Notes: generated from the sequence alone by a model not told the origin. A stretch of DNA of 57,191 nt from an uncultured Oscillospiraceae bacterium (GCA_944385095.1 CALWVS010000013.1:1-57191), one strand, 5' to 3'; numbered from the stretch's first letter, positions 36,034 through 44,918 are shown. Made by a program: numbers and translations.

Positions 36034-37977
36034 ATGGCTGGTTGGTCCAATAATTCTGCGTGTATTCTTGATTTTCTCAAACTATTTCAGACCCTTTCTG
36101 CTGAGCATGTAAATTTGTCTATCTGCGCAACACAGTGGCAGGAACTGCAAAATACAGAACTGGTTACACCAGATACCATCCTATTGGCACCCCGCACTTT
36201 GAGAGAACATTTTACATTGGATTTATGGGAATATTTGTTGGTCATGGCTGCCTTGACCATAGAAATGGACAACGACCTTCGTACCACCTTTCGCAGTCAA
36301 TATGGTCTCACATTTCCTACCATAGAGTATGGCTTGAAGCTGATTTCCCCTCTTTGCCCAAATCGTGTGGAAATTCTGGCTGACCTCAACGGTCTCAATA
36401 CATTGACTGGTTTGCTTTTGACCACTTCTCAACAGACGGCTTACCCCTTGGAGCGTCCACTAATTCTGTGTCGGGCAGTTGTCTCTTTTCTGACTGGTCT
36501 GTCTCTGCCAGATTTACATAGCATCCAGCCACTCCTGCCTGAACGCTCCACTGTGTATCTGCCCATCCATACTTGGGCACTGGAACAGGTGCAACTCTGG
36601 TACCAAACCGGTACAGAATACCCCCTCTATCTCCTTGGAGCTGTAGGCTGTGGTCGCCGTACATTGGTCAAACAAGCCTGCGGGGGTGCTGTATGTCTGG
36701 AATTTCAGGGGCTGACTGAGCTTTCCGCTTTGGATCGGGACCACCTGTTTCGAGAGGCTGCCATATTATCCAAGTTACTCTCTATCCCAATCTGTGCAGT
36801 CTATTCCCATACCAGTCCAGCAACAGCAATACAAGCACTTCAGACATTGTGCAAAAAATTTCACTTGCCATTGGTGATTGTGAGTGATTCAGAAGATTCT
36901 TTATCCCATTCCGCCGAGGTGATTCGTCTGCCATCTCAATTGACCTCTCAGGAGCGGGACCAAGTATGGCACACCATGCTTCCCACAGCAGCACCTGATT
37001 CCATCCCCAATGGTTCTATGCATGTTGGTGCTGTGTTGGAGACTGCCACCTTGGCACAACGATATGCAACCGCCAATGAACACCATAATGTACAGCGAGA
37101 GGATACCATCCACGCTTTGCGTCATCGTAGCAGTGCACTTGTCTATGGTCTGCATTATGAGCCGTATGCCTCTTTGAACGACATGGTGCTTTCAGAATCC
37201 ATACTGAAACAGATTCATCAAATCTGTACAGCTGCTCAATGTGGACCTCACCTGACCCACTGGGGCATCCCCTATGAACGTGAGGGAGTGACTGCTGTTT
37301 TTCATGGTCCATCTGGCACAGGCAAAACCATGGCAGCCAACGCCATCGCCAGAGAACTTGGGATGCCGCTGCTGCATGCAGACCTCTCACAGATTATGGA
37401 CAAATATGTGGGCGAAACAGAAAAGCACCTTGGTCAGCTCATGCGCTGTGCCAGAGAAAATCGGTGTGTTCTTTTATTCGATGAGGCTGACGCTCTATTT
37501 GGAAAACGTACTTCTGTGTCCACTGGACATGACAAATTCGCCAACCTGTCTACCTCTTACCTTCTTCAGGAAATTGAACAGTATGATGGTGTGGCACTCC
37601 TATCTACCAATCTTCTCAATCATTTTGATGATGCATTTCTGCGCCGTTTGCAGTATATTGTTCGATTTTCTATGCCAGATGCCAAACTTCGTGAGCAACT
37701 GTGGCGGCGTGCGCTGCCATCTGACCGACTGGAAGACAATATCCCATTTGCTGAACTTGCCCAGGCAGAACTAAGCCCTGCTCGAATCAATGGCGTTGCC
37801 CGAACTGCCGCAATCGCCGCTATGTGTGAAGGAAAAGAGCGCATCAACACTGCCATGATACTCTGTGCACTGCGTCTGGAACTTGAGAAAAACGGAAAGG
37901 CATTGCCCAGGGAACTGGGGGCTCTGTTGATAAAACCACAGCAAGAGGAAATTCAAACTACAGTAAAGTTCATATAA
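36034..37977 (+). CDS. CIS AAA+ ATPase (Afp15/Pvc15-like)
   Basis: 647 residues from ATG 36034 (GTGAGGTG upstream). A helical N-terminal part is followed by a degenerate P-loop (LLGAVGCGRRTLVKQ, about 205-219, GRRT for GKT). A full AAA+ module follows at about 370-600: Walker A GPSGTGKTMAA (about 425), Walker B CVLLFDEADALFG (about 478), sensor 1 LLSTN, and arginine finger region DAFLRRLQYIVRF. CIS clusters of the Afp/PVC type nearly always carry this ATPase, whose role is unclear (assembly or sheath remodelling). It is the last structural gene. Confidence 0.9.
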   Translation: MAGWSNNSACILDFLKLFQTLSAEHVNLSICATQWQELQNTELVTPDTILLAPRTLREHFTLDLWEYLLVMAALTIEMDNDLRTTFRSQYGLTFPTIEYGLKLISPLCPNRVEILADLNGLNTLTGLLLTTSQQTAYPLERPLILCRAVVSFLTGLSLPDLHSIQPLLPERSTVYLPIHTWALEQVQLWYQTGTEYPLYLLGAVGCGRRTLVKQACGGAVCLEFQGLTELSALDRDHLFREAAILSKLLSIPICAVYSHTSPATAIQALQTLCKKFHLPLVIVSDSEDSLSHSAEVIRLPSQLTSQERDQVWHTMLPTAAPDSIPNGSMHVGAVLETATLAQRYATANEHHNVQREDTIHALRHRSSALVYGLHYEPYASLNDMVLSESILKQIHQICTAAQCGPHLTHWGIPYEREGVTAVFHGPSGTGKTMAANAIARELGMPLLHADLSQIMDKYVGETEKHLGQLMRCARENRCVLLFDEADALFGKRTSVSTGHDKFANLSTSYLLQEIEQYDGVALLSTNLLNHFDDAFLRRLQYIVRFSMPDAKLREQLWRRALPSDRLEDNIPFAELAQAELSPARINGVARTAAIAAMCEGKERINTAMILCALRLELEKNGKALPRELGALLIKPQQEEIQTTVKFI

Positions 37978-38089
37978 ATCTGGAATTTCTTGTGTAGTAG
38001 TTTGTTTTCTTAGTATCTGACTTTGCATCTGATGCCATAAAATAAATTCAGAGATTTCATCCATTTTTGCAGGAGAGAGGGGGATTTGC

Positions 38090-40420
38090 TTGACAGAGAA
38101 ACATGTGGTGATACCCCATCGTCTGCATAAAGCAATTCAAGACCAACTTCCAGATTATAAAATTCTATTTGTCTCCGCTGGTGTAGGATGGGGAAAAACC
38201 ACTGGAACTCTGGCAAGTTTGAATCATAACAGAGCAGTCTATATTTCGGTGCAGAGGAACCGAATCCCTCGACTTCCAGCTAAGGAGCCATTGGTTGTTC
38301 TGGATGATTTTCAAAATCTCTCTCCTCATTTTGATAAACACATGTCAGAGATCTTACTACGCTCATCAAAGCGACAACGGATTATTATATTGTCCCGTGG
38401 CATGTTACCAGATTATCTACTTCCATACCAGTACTCAGGAAGTCTGTTATTGATGACTGCGGAAGACCTGGCACTGAACAGTGCAGAGGTGATGCAGTTG
38501 GTTCATGATTTTGGAGTCATACTTACGGGGAGCGACTTGCGCCAAATTCTCCATGAGACATATGGATATCCACCCTTAATCAAATATGTTCTTCACAATA
38601 TACAAGCAATCGGTTTGTGTTCGGAAGCACTGAAACACTCTCGAATGGAGCTGTATTGTGATTGGGATATTACCCTTTTTGGTATTCTGAACAAGGAGCT
38701 TTGTATGGCATTGCTCTGTACCTCATACTTCAAAACAGTCACCACACCACTGATGGTACATATATTGTCCAAACCCAATGCAGATGACATACTACGACAG
38801 ATATGCCACAGAACTGGTATTTTGAAACCTGAGCTTGGGAATGCCTGGCGTTATGACATTCCAAATTTGGTTATTCCATACCTCAAACAGAAGGTCAAGC
38901 AAATCATGGTTCCCCAACATGTGGAACGACTTCATATTCTTGGCGGAGATTGGTGCAGAGAACAAAAGGATTATGTAAATGCTTTAGTACACTACCAATC
39001 CGCTGGACACTTTGAATTGGTACAACAGACAATTGTTGATGCAGTACAACAGGATAATCGAGCCTTTGTACTATGTGAATGTGCTGATTCTCTCTTTAGT
39101 ATGGCAGAAAATGACCTCTGCTCAACACCAGAATTGGTCTATGCAATGAGCCGGGTTTCCAGTTTGTTTTTCGATTATCAACAAACAAAATATTGGTATC
39201 ATATACTAGAGAACATGGCTTGTAAACTGGTAGTAAATGCTGACCTCTATCTCTCTCATCTGAAACTTTGTTTGCCTCAAACGATATCAAATCAAAAGAT
39301 TGAGCCTGCCCAGACAAACCTTCCACAACATACAACACTTCCCATAGGAGCATATTCCCTCACAGCCACCTTGCCAAGTATTCTGCGGGGCGAACAGGAT
39401 TTGACTTGTCTTGTCCAACAGCCCATGACTGCAACTGGTCAATCTATGTTGGAAAGGATTCAAACAATCTTTGGCAAGAATACAGGGCGGATTTTGGAAC
39501 TGCTACAGGCAGAGTACCATCAGGAACAAGGAGAAGATATCAACGCAATACTCCACCAATGGCACCCCCTGCAACTGCAATTTCGTGCACTGGGGGCTGT
39601 GGATTTGGAGTTTGTCTGTGTAGTTCTCACCGCAAGAACTCTCTGTATGGAGGGTCAAATTCCAGAGGCTGCCTCCTACCTACTTCGGTTTCGCCATCGT
39701 GCAGAGGTATCTGGAGCACACGAACTTCTCCCTAATATAGATGCTGCACGATGCAGAATTGCACTGATGGAAGACAGCATCTACTGGGTCAGGTGGCTAG
39801 AAACACAGCCTCCAACTGGTGGCGTTGTCCGTCTGTTGGACGGATACCGCTTACTTACCAAGGTACGATGCCACATCAAGAGAGAAGAATATGCCACAGC
39901 CATGCTATTTTTAGGTCATCTATTAGACGGCTATGAGCGTAGTGGCAGAACGCTGGACTATATGGAATCTTTAATTCTGGCAGCCATTTGTCTTTATCGG
40001 CAAGGGAAGAAAGAATGGAGTACATTTTTAGAACAGGCATTTCTTTTAGGGGAAAGCAAAAAATTCATTTCTGTTTTTGCCCGAGAGGGTGCTGCTATCC
40101 TCCCCTTGTTAGAAGAACATGGTCGAAACACCTGCATTTCACCCCAGTATAAAAACAAAATCCTTAGAAAAACAATGGTTCAATCTGCGCATTGCGCCTC
40201 TTATCTTCGTCCCGAACACCATCTGTCAAAACCTTTAACCTCCACAGAGTATACCATATTACTTTTACTGATGCGTCATAGAAGTATTGAGCAGATGGCT
40301 CAGACCTTGGGCATCAAGGTAAGCACTGTACGGACACACCTGCGAAATCTGTTTTCTAAGTTGGGTGTTCACACCCAAGAGGACGCCCGTAATGCGGCAA
40401 TCCGTCTGAAATTAGTTTAA
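38090..40420 (+). CDS. LuxR/MalT-type (LAL-like) transcriptional regulator
   Basis: 776 residues. An N-terminal P-loop NTPase (VSAGVGWGKTTG, about 29-40) and Walker B-like PLVVLDDFQNL, a long helical-repeat centre, and a C-terminal LuxR helix-turn-helix (about 716-776, LTSTEYTILLLLMRHRSIEQMAQTLG, VSTVRTHLRNLFSKLGVHTQEDA). This is the MalT/LAL design: ATP-driven, ligand-gated activator. The TTG at 38090 has GAGAGAGGGGG seven bases upstream. It follows the ATPase by 112 bp and is a good candidate for CIS control. Confidence 0.85.
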   Translation: MTEKHVVIPHRLHKAIQDQLPDYKILFVSAGVGWGKTTGTLASLNHNRAVYISVQRNRIPRLPAKEPLVVLDDFQNLSPHFDKHMSEILLRSSKRQRIIILSRGMLPDYLLPYQYSGSLLLMTAEDLALNSAEVMQLVHDFGVILTGSDLRQILHETYGYPPLIKYVLHNIQAIGLCSEALKHSRMELYCDWDITLFGILNKELCMALLCTSYFKTVTTPLMVHILSKPNADDILRQICHRTGILKPELGNAWRYDIPNLVIPYLKQKVKQIMVPQHVERLHILGGDWCREQKDYVNALVHYQSAGHFELVQQTIVDAVQQDNRAFVLCECADSLFSMAENDLCSTPELVYAMSRVSSLFFDYQQTKYWYHILENMACKLVVNADLYLSHLKLCLPQTISNQKIEPAQTNLPQHTTLPIGAYSLTATLPSILRGEQDLTCLVQQPMTATGQSMLERIQTIFGKNTGRILELLQAEYHQEQGEDINAILHQWHPLQLQFRALGAVDLEFVCVVLTARTLCMEGQIPEAASYLLRFRHRAEVSGAHELLPNIDAARCRIALMEDSIYWVRWLETQPPTGGVVRLLDGYRLLTKVRCHIKREEYATAMLFLGHLLDGYERSGRTLDYMESLILAAICLYRQGKKEWSTFLEQAFLLGESKKFISVFAREGAAILPLLEEHGRNTCISPQYKNKILRKTMVQSAHCASYLRPEHHLSKPLTSTEYTILLLLMRHRSIEQMAQTLGIKVSTVRTHLRNLFSKLGVHTQEDARNAAIRLKLV

Positions 40421-40520
40421 TTTGGAATTATAGCAAATAATGATATCCCCACAATGAAACACTTTGCATAAAAAGAACATCCTGTTATTATTTTTAACAT
40501 CAGTTCCATTTATCAGCATA

Positions 40521-40559
40521 GAAAAACAGACAGGTAAGGGAATTCCCTCACCTGTCTGT
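40521..40559 (-). terminator. Terminator of the perR-rbr-mop-rubredoxin operon
   Basis: ACAGACAGGT (40526-40535) pairs with 40550-40559, with an inner perfect AGGGAATTCCCT palindrome (40537-40548). On the minus strand it is followed immediately by TTTTTC. Confidence 0.82.
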
Positions 40560-40572
40560 CAATCAAGTTGTA

Positions 40573-40728
40573 TTACTCCTGCTCAAAGACATCTTTGCCC
40601 ATGCCACAAACAGGGCATACCCAATCTTCGGGCACCTGCTCCCATGGAGTACCTGGGGCAACTCCATTGTCGGGATCGCCTACAGCAGGGTCATATACAT
40701 AGCCACAAGGGCAAACATACTTATCCAT
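40573..40728 (-). CDS. Rubredoxin with a C-P-C first knuckle
   Basis: 51 residues, too short for many gene callers. Start ATG 40726-40728 with GGAG upstream. [20 protein letters not shown], then [19 protein letters not shown]. The second Fe knuckle is the normal CPVCG. The first reads C-P-C-G, one residue shorter than the usual CxxCG. It would carry a single Fe and hand electrons to the rubrerythrin encoded in the same operon. The short knuckle may alter iron geometry or redox potential. Confidence 0.93.
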   Translation of the reverse strand: MDKYVCPCGYVYDPAVGDPDNGVAPGTPWEQVPEDWVCPVCGMGKDVFEQE

Positions 40729-40742
40729 CAAAAAAACTCCTT

Positions 40743-40955
40743 TCAGTCATCTACACCAACCATCACAGAGGTAGCCTTTACAACAGCGTAAGCCTCACCG
40801 CCTACCTGCAAGCCCAGCTCCTTGATGGAAGCCATAGAGATAGTGGAAGTGATGATGTTACCGCCACCAATATCAATACGGACGATTCCATTCACAGAAC
40901 CTTCCTCGATAGCGACAACCGTTCCTTTAAACTGATTTCTCGCACTTAGCTTCAT
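40743..40955 (-). CDS. Mop-domain (molbindin-like) protein
   Basis: 70 residues forming one Mop/TOBE domain: [31 protein letters not shown] and [33 protein letters not shown]. Single-domain Mop proteins bind molybdate (molbindins). AAGAGGG upstream. It sits between rubrerythrin and rubredoxin genes, 20 bp from the former. Why a Mo store belongs to a PerR operon is not clear from sequence. Confidence 0.9.
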   Translation of the reverse strand: MKLSARNQFKGTVVAIEEGSVNGIVRIDIGGGNIITSTISMASIKELGLQVGGEAYAVVKATSVMVGVDD

Positions 40956-40975
40956 CTGAGGAATGCCCTCTTAAA

Positions 40976-41542
40976 TTAGCCGAAGTAACGCTTCAGCAGA
41001 CCCTCAAAAGCCTTGCCGTGGCGGGCCTCGTCACGAGCCATCTCATGAACGGTATCATGAATGGCATCCAGATTGTACTGCTTTGCCAGCTTTGCCAGCT
41101 CAAACTTACCCAGAGTTGCACCATTCTCAGCCTCAACACGCATCTCCAAGTTCTTCTTGGAGGAGTCAGTCACAACCTCACCCAGCAGCTCTGCAAACTT
41201 GGCAGCGTGTTCAGCTTCCTCATAGGCAGCCTTCTCCCAGTACAGACCAATCTCAGGATAACCCTCACGATGAGCCACACGGGCCATAGCCAGATACATA
41301 CCAACCTCAGTGCACTCACCGTTGAAGTTTGCACGCAGACCCTCAATAATCTCGTTCTGTACCTCAGCAGGAACGTCTACACCAAAAGACTTGCCAACGC
41401 CCACTACATGCTCAGCAGCCCAGCTCTTGTCGCCAGCCTGCTCAGTGAACTTGGAGCCAGGCACACCACACTGTGGGCACTTCTCAGGAGCTGCCTCACC
41501 CTCGTAGACATAACCGCATACAGAACAAACAAACTTTTTCAT
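40976..41542 (-). CDS. rbr: Reverse rubrerythrin (NADH peroxidase)
   Basis: 188 residues. The rubredoxin-like centre is at the N-terminus ([12 protein letters not shown] and CPQCGVPG), the diiron four-helix bundle follows ([23 protein letters not shown], ExxxAxx[11 protein letters not shown], and [13 protein letters not shown]). This order, opposite to classical rubrerythrin, defines reverse rubrerythrins such as C. acetobutylicum RevRbr, which reduce H2O2 and O2 with NADH via a reductase. It overlaps perR by ATGA and is preceded by GAGGAGG inside perR. Regulation by PerR is likely. Confidence 0.95.
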   Translation of the reverse strand: MKKFVCSVCGYVYEGEAAPEKCPQCGVPGSKFTEQAGDKSWAAEHVVGVGKSFGVDVPAEVQNEIIEGLRANFNGECTEVGMYLAMARVAHREGYPEIGLYWEKAAYEEAEHAAKFAELLGEVVTDSSKKNLEMRVEAENGATLGKFELAKLAKQYNLDAIHDTVHEMARDEARHGKAFEGLLKRYFG

Positions 41543-41955
41543 GATAAAATTGCCTCCTCAAATTTATTTTGCATACATTTTTTACAGGTTCCATAGAATG
41601 TAAGCTCGTGACGCTGCACCTGAACCCCATACAGTTCCTCTACCTGTTTTGAGAGGTTTGCATCCATAGGAATTTGGTCTAAATCCATCACGGCTCCACA
41701 TTTGCTGCAAACAAAGTGGCTATGTGGGTTGGTTTCGCCATCAAAACGCTCCTGCCCATTGACAACCCCTACGCTCTGTATCATGCCCTGTTGTTGAAAA
41801 AACAACAAATTTCGATACACAGTACCCAGACTCAGATCTGGATGCTCTGGCTTGAGGGTGTGATAAATCCACTCAGCAGAGGGGTGGGCTTTGGAGCATC
41901 GAATGGCATTGAGAATTGCTTCTCTTTTTTTGCTATATCGTATTGCCCGCTCCAA
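41539..41955 (-). CDS. perR: Fur-family peroxide regulator PerR
   Basis: 138 residues. It starts at TTG 41953-41955 (AAGGAGGAG upstream). Winged helix: [30 protein letters not shown] with SLGTVYRNL. Metal site residues include [15 protein letters not shown] and the second zinc pair GTCKKCMQ (two CxxC). DNA-binding and metal sites fit PerR better than Fur. It probably represses this operon (perR-rbr-mop-rubredoxin) in the absence of peroxide. Confidence 0.9.
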   Translation of the reverse strand: MERAIRYSKKREAILNAIRCSKAHPSAEWIYHTLKPEHPDLSLGTVYRNLLFFQQQGMIQSVGVVNGQERFDGETNPHSHFVCSKCGAVMDLDQIPMDANLSKQVEELYGVQVQRHELTFYGTCKKCMQNKFEEAILS

Positions 41956-41997
41956 ACGAACTCCTCCTTAACAGTATTCATTCTTGTTTGCATCTGA

Positions 41998-42026
41998 ATA
42001 ATACCACATTAGGTTCCGTTTGTAAA
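41998..42026 (-). promoter_or_regulatory. Promoter of the perR operon
   Basis: Minus strand: -35 TTTACA (42021-42026), 17-bp spacer, -10 TATTAT (41998-42003), 43 bp upstream of the TTG start. No clear PerR box (TTATAATNATTATAA) was recognised. Confidence 0.65.
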
Positions 42027-42069
42027 GAGGAATTTTTATATTTTTTTGTTATTTTCTGTCATCCTGTTT

Positions 42070-42747
42070 TCATAGTTTTCCGATATAGTGGAGTAGCCAC
42101 TTCTCTATTTGTTCTCCATAACACAAAATGACCAAAAAAATAATCATACCCAGCAGACCAAACAGCGCAATACACCAAACAGGCATACGAATCACAGAAT
42201 CCCCAAAGAATGCTGCAAAAAGCAATCCCCATGGTCTTGCCAACAAAACCAGTACAAAAAACCGGCGATAAGAAATAGCTGTCAATCCTGCCAGAATACA
42301 TAAAATATCATCTGGAAAAAATGGCAACAAAAAAGCCAACAGTAGAAACACACCGGCTTTTTTTTCCACATATGCCATATAGGTTTCCATATGCGTCTTG
42401 CCAATCCAGTTTGAAATTCTGCGTTGTCCCAACTGCCGTCCCAGCCAGAAAACCAGCATAGACCCCAGCACCACAGCCAGATAGGTTAGAAAAAAGGACA
42501 TCCAGCCACCAAATAACACACCACCTGCCATAGCGGTGACATTACTTGGGATGGGTGCCACAACCACAGAACAGAGCTGGATGAGAAAAAACACAAGATG
42601 GGAATAGGGTGCCCACTGCTGAATATATGCCTGCATGGTCTCCTGAGAGGATATCGCCTGAAAAAAGCCACTCTTACCCAGAAACCATACACCAAGCACA
42701 CAACACACCACAAATATTGCCAACAGAGTTCGACTGATTTTTTCCAT
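42070..42747 (-). CDS. TVP38/TMEM64 (VTT/DedA-like) membrane protein
   Basis: About 225 residues from the ATG at 42745-42747. An alternative GTG at 42760-42762 is five codons longer and has AAAGGA very close. Five or six spans. The VTT core is visible: LVFFLIQLCSVVVAPIPSNVTAMAGGVLFG, the re-entrant motif SMLVFWLGRQLG and PFFPDDILCILAG. The family are scramblase-like or ion-driven transporters of the cytoplasmic membrane. The substrate here is unknown. Confidence 0.85.
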   Translation of the reverse strand: MEKISRTLLAIFVVCCVLGVWFLGKSGFFQAISSQETMQAYIQQWAPYSHLVFFLIQLCSVVVAPIPSNVTAMAGGVLFGGWMSFFLTYLAVVLGSMLVFWLGRQLGQRRISNWIGKTHMETYMAYVEKKAGVFLLLAFLLPFFPDDILCILAGLTAISYRRFFVLVLLARPWGLLFAAFFGDSVIRMPVWCIALFGLLGMIIFLVILCYGEQIEKWLLHYIGKL

Positions 42748-42957
42748 ATTTTCATTCGTCACTTTCCTTTGTGTCTCTCCATACCACACAGTCTCTCCCA
42801 TTGACAACATGGATAAACCATTTTATTTGTATCTGTAAAACTACCATTGCTCAAAATAACAGACCCCCCTAAAAATGTCTTTCTGATCCTGTTTGTTGGG
42901 AGGTCTGCCTTTTCATCAACCCCGATTCCATTCTTTATTAGGGTATCATATAGAGAC
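42748..42957. other. Intergenic stretch between the TVP38 and ComFB-like genes
   Basis: About 210 bp with a 97-codon minus frame (42759-43052) that overlaps both neighbours and matches no pattern I know. Apart from possible promoter elements for the downstream gene, nothing is recognised. Confidence 0.4.
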
Positions 42958-43230
42958 TCATTCTTTTTGCATCTCATGTCTGGGGGATTTTTTGACAAGT
43001 TCCACCGCCTGAAGTACAGCTGTATGTAACTTGTTTTGATGTTCCTGATCATTCATCTTGGTAGATACCACAATTTCTCCACCACTTCGATTGACATATT
43101 TTGTAGGCAGGCGATTCAATGCAAGTGCAATCACATCTCCTCTACACTGCTCACAGGTGCAACAATCCAAGCTATCCTTAATCTTGTCATAGTATTCCTC
43201 AACAAAAATTTCCATGACATTTCGGTACAT
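42958..43230 (-). CDS. ComFB-like late competence family protein
   Basis: 90 residues. NVMEIFVEEYYDKIKDSLDCCTCEQCRGDVIALALNRLPTKYV fits the ComFB family: E..V......C.C..C..Dv.alaLN.lppkYv, with the Cys residues that bind Zn in B. subtilis ComFB. The exact role is unknown. c-di-nucleotide binding was reported for cyanobacterial members. Single gene. Confidence 0.85.
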   Translation of the reverse strand: MYRNVMEIFVEEYYDKIKDSLDCCTCEQCRGDVIALALNRLPTKYVNRSGGEIVVSTKMNDQEHQNKLHTAVLQAVELVKKSPRHEMQKE

Positions 43231-43339
43231 AGTACAACCCCCTTTTGACTATCAAAGTGTTGCCAATTTCACTTTACTTTTTCATCTTTATTATATCAAT
43301 TTCATCTATAAAAATCAACCTGCCTCTATTGTTTCCACA

Positions 43340-43371
43340 ACAAATGGGGGCAACCCATTTGTTGCCCCCAT
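43340..43371 (-). terminator. Terminator of panT-coaX
   Basis: A perfect 11-bp stem ATGGGGGCAAC (43344-43354) with 43361-43371, six-base loop, ending four bases from the coaX stop codon. The T-rich tract after it on the minus strand is short (TTTGTTGT). Confidence 0.65.
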
Positions 43372-43375
43372 CGTA

Positions 43376-44143
43376 TCACTTTTTATTCTTCCTATAAATG
43401 ATGTTCAAACCTTTTAATAATAAATCTTTTTCCAGCTTCATTTCTCTTTTACAGAGAGGGGCAATAAACTGTGCCATTCCACCTGTTGCCACAACAGTAG
43501 TTTTTTTGCCCAGTTCATCTTCCATTCTGTCCAGCATCCCATCCAACATAGCTGCCGCACCATACATAATACCACTGCGCATACACTCCACAGTATTCTT
43601 TCCAATGACACGTTTGGGCTTATCCAACTGAATCCCTGGAAGCTGGGAAGCACGACTGGACAGGGCTTCTGCGGATACCCGTACACCAGGAATAATGCAC
43701 CCTCCCAGATAAGTATTCCCCTGATCTACCACTTCAATGGTGGTGGCTGTTCCCATATCCACCAGAATCAGTGGTGGCTTATACTCCTGCAATGCTGCCA
43801 CTGCAATCACAATTCGGTCACTGCCCACAGAAGTTGGGTCATCCATATGAATATTCAGACCTGTTTTAATCCCTGGTCCCACCACCATAGGATTTTTTCC
43901 TGTGACCTTCACCACTCCTGTCCGCACTGCATTAAAGACAGGTGGCACAACTGACGAAATGATGCAGCCCTCCACCTCATCAAGAGCAACATGAAACAAG
44001 TCCAACATACTCTTAATTTCTACACCGTACTGGTCAGAGGTTTTGATGCGATCTGTGGCAATTCTTGCCTCAAATCTGGTCTGATTGTCCTCAATGCCTC
44101 CAATTACGATGTTACTATTTCCTATATCAATGGCTAACAGCAT
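43376..44143 (-). CDS. coaX: Type III pantothenate kinase CoaX
   Basis: 255 residues from the ATG at 44141-44143 (GAGGTGACGAGG upstream). ASKHA-fold motifs: LLAIDIGNSNIVIGG (phosphate 1), LVDMGTATTIEVV (phosphate 2), GPGIKTGL and GGCIIPGVRVSAEAL. It phosphorylates pantothenate, the first CoA step. It needs a monovalent cation and is not feedback-inhibited by CoA. It follows the S-component gene and stands opposite coaBC, so uptake and three CoA steps cluster here. Confidence 0.96.
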   Translation of the reverse strand: MLLAIDIGNSNIVIGGIEDNQTRFEARIATDRIKTSDQYGVEIKSMLDLFHVALDEVEGCIISSVVPPVFNAVRTGVVKVTGKNPMVVGPGIKTGLNIHMDDPTSVGSDRIVIAVAALQEYKPPLILVDMGTATTIEVVDQGNTYLGGCIIPGVRVSAEALSSRASQLPGIQLDKPKRVIGKNTVECMRSGIMYGAAAMLDGMLDRMEDELGKKTTVVATGGMAQFIAPLCKREMKLEKDLLLKGLNIIYRKNKK

Positions 44144-44162
44144 CCTCGTCACCTCTTTATTT

Positions 44163-44804
44163 TTATGCAACCTGTACTTTGGTCATTGTAACCTTCCGCA
44201 ATGCCTTTCCGATGGCTGCCACCAGAACCATAGCAAGCAGTGCCTCTGGCACACCATTCATCAGCACAGTACCCAAAATCAGCCCAGACACTGCCTCCAT
44301 GGCAACCTCTTTCGCCTGAGCATATTGCTGGGTAAAGAGTACAAAGATACTGCCCATCACAAACACTGTATTGACCATAGAACCCACAAATCCCACAATG
44401 GACAGGGAAGCCCACTCATTCACCTTCCCTTTGCTCAGTGCAATCCACAGCCAACCTGCCACTACACCAATGAGCACACGACAGCCAACAGAGACCCAAA
44501 CGGCTTTTACTGCTCCTGAAAGTCCGGTTGTACTCAAAAAGGGAGAAAAGGCAAAGGAAGTGAGTGCAGGTGTGAAGGTATTGCTCAACATGGAACAAAT
44601 GCCAAATACACCGCCTAAAATCCCTCCTGCCAGTGGACCTAATAAAATGGCCCCTAGTATCACTGGGATATGGGTGGTAGTTGCCTTTGTCACTGGCAGA
44701 GGAATCATACCCAGTGGGGTATTGGCAAGCAAAATGATAATGGCTGCCATCATCGCCACTGCTACCATCCAACGTGTGTCCTTCTTGTTGCTTTTCATAT
44801 TCAA
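44163..44804 (-). CDS. ECF transporter S component, probably pantothenate (PanT-like)
   Basis: 213 residues with about six spans. A Lys-rich start, then MVAVAMMAAIIILLANTPLGMIPLPVTKATTTHIPVILGAILLGPLAGG, the S-component pattern with ....H.pvi.ga. The gene pair with coaX (20 bp apart) and divergent coaBC suggests pantothenate as ligand. It would use EcfA1/A2/T of 11568-14118. It starts with GGAGG nearby. Confidence 0.82.
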   Translation of the reverse strand: MNMKSNKKDTRWMVAVAMMAAIIILLANTPLGMIPLPVTKATTTHIPVILGAILLGPLAGGILGGVFGICSMLSNTFTPALTSFAFSPFLSTTGLSGAVKAVWVSVGCRVLIGVVAGWLWIALSKGKVNEWASLSIVGFVGSMVNTVFVMGSIFVLFTQQYAQAKEVAMEAVSGLILGTVLMNGVPEALLAMVLVAAIGKALRKVTMTKVQVA

Positions 44805-44889
44805 TTACCTCCTGCTGTCGCTCTCCTCTCTGGGAGATGCAACGCATATTTTCAGAAACAGAGAATCACCTCTATTTCTCAACCGCCTC

Positions 44890-44918
44890 ATTATAGCGAA
44901 TGTCCCTTTTATTTGCAA
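44890..44918 (-). promoter_or_regulatory. Promoter of panT-coaX
   Basis: Minus strand: -35 TTGCAA (44913-44918), 17-bp spacer, perfect -10 TATAAT (44890-44895), 86 bp upstream of the S-component start. Confidence 0.7.

Noticed and set aside
15928-38000. Prophage or R-type tailocin
   Set aside because: No capsid, terminase, portal, integrase, holin or lysin is seen. The gene set (DUF4255, DUF4280, AAA ATPase, two J proteins) is that of a CIS.
42759-43052. 97-codon minus-strand frame between the TVP38 and ComFB-like genes
   Set aside because: It overlaps both neighbours, has no usable ribosome binding site and no family resemblance.
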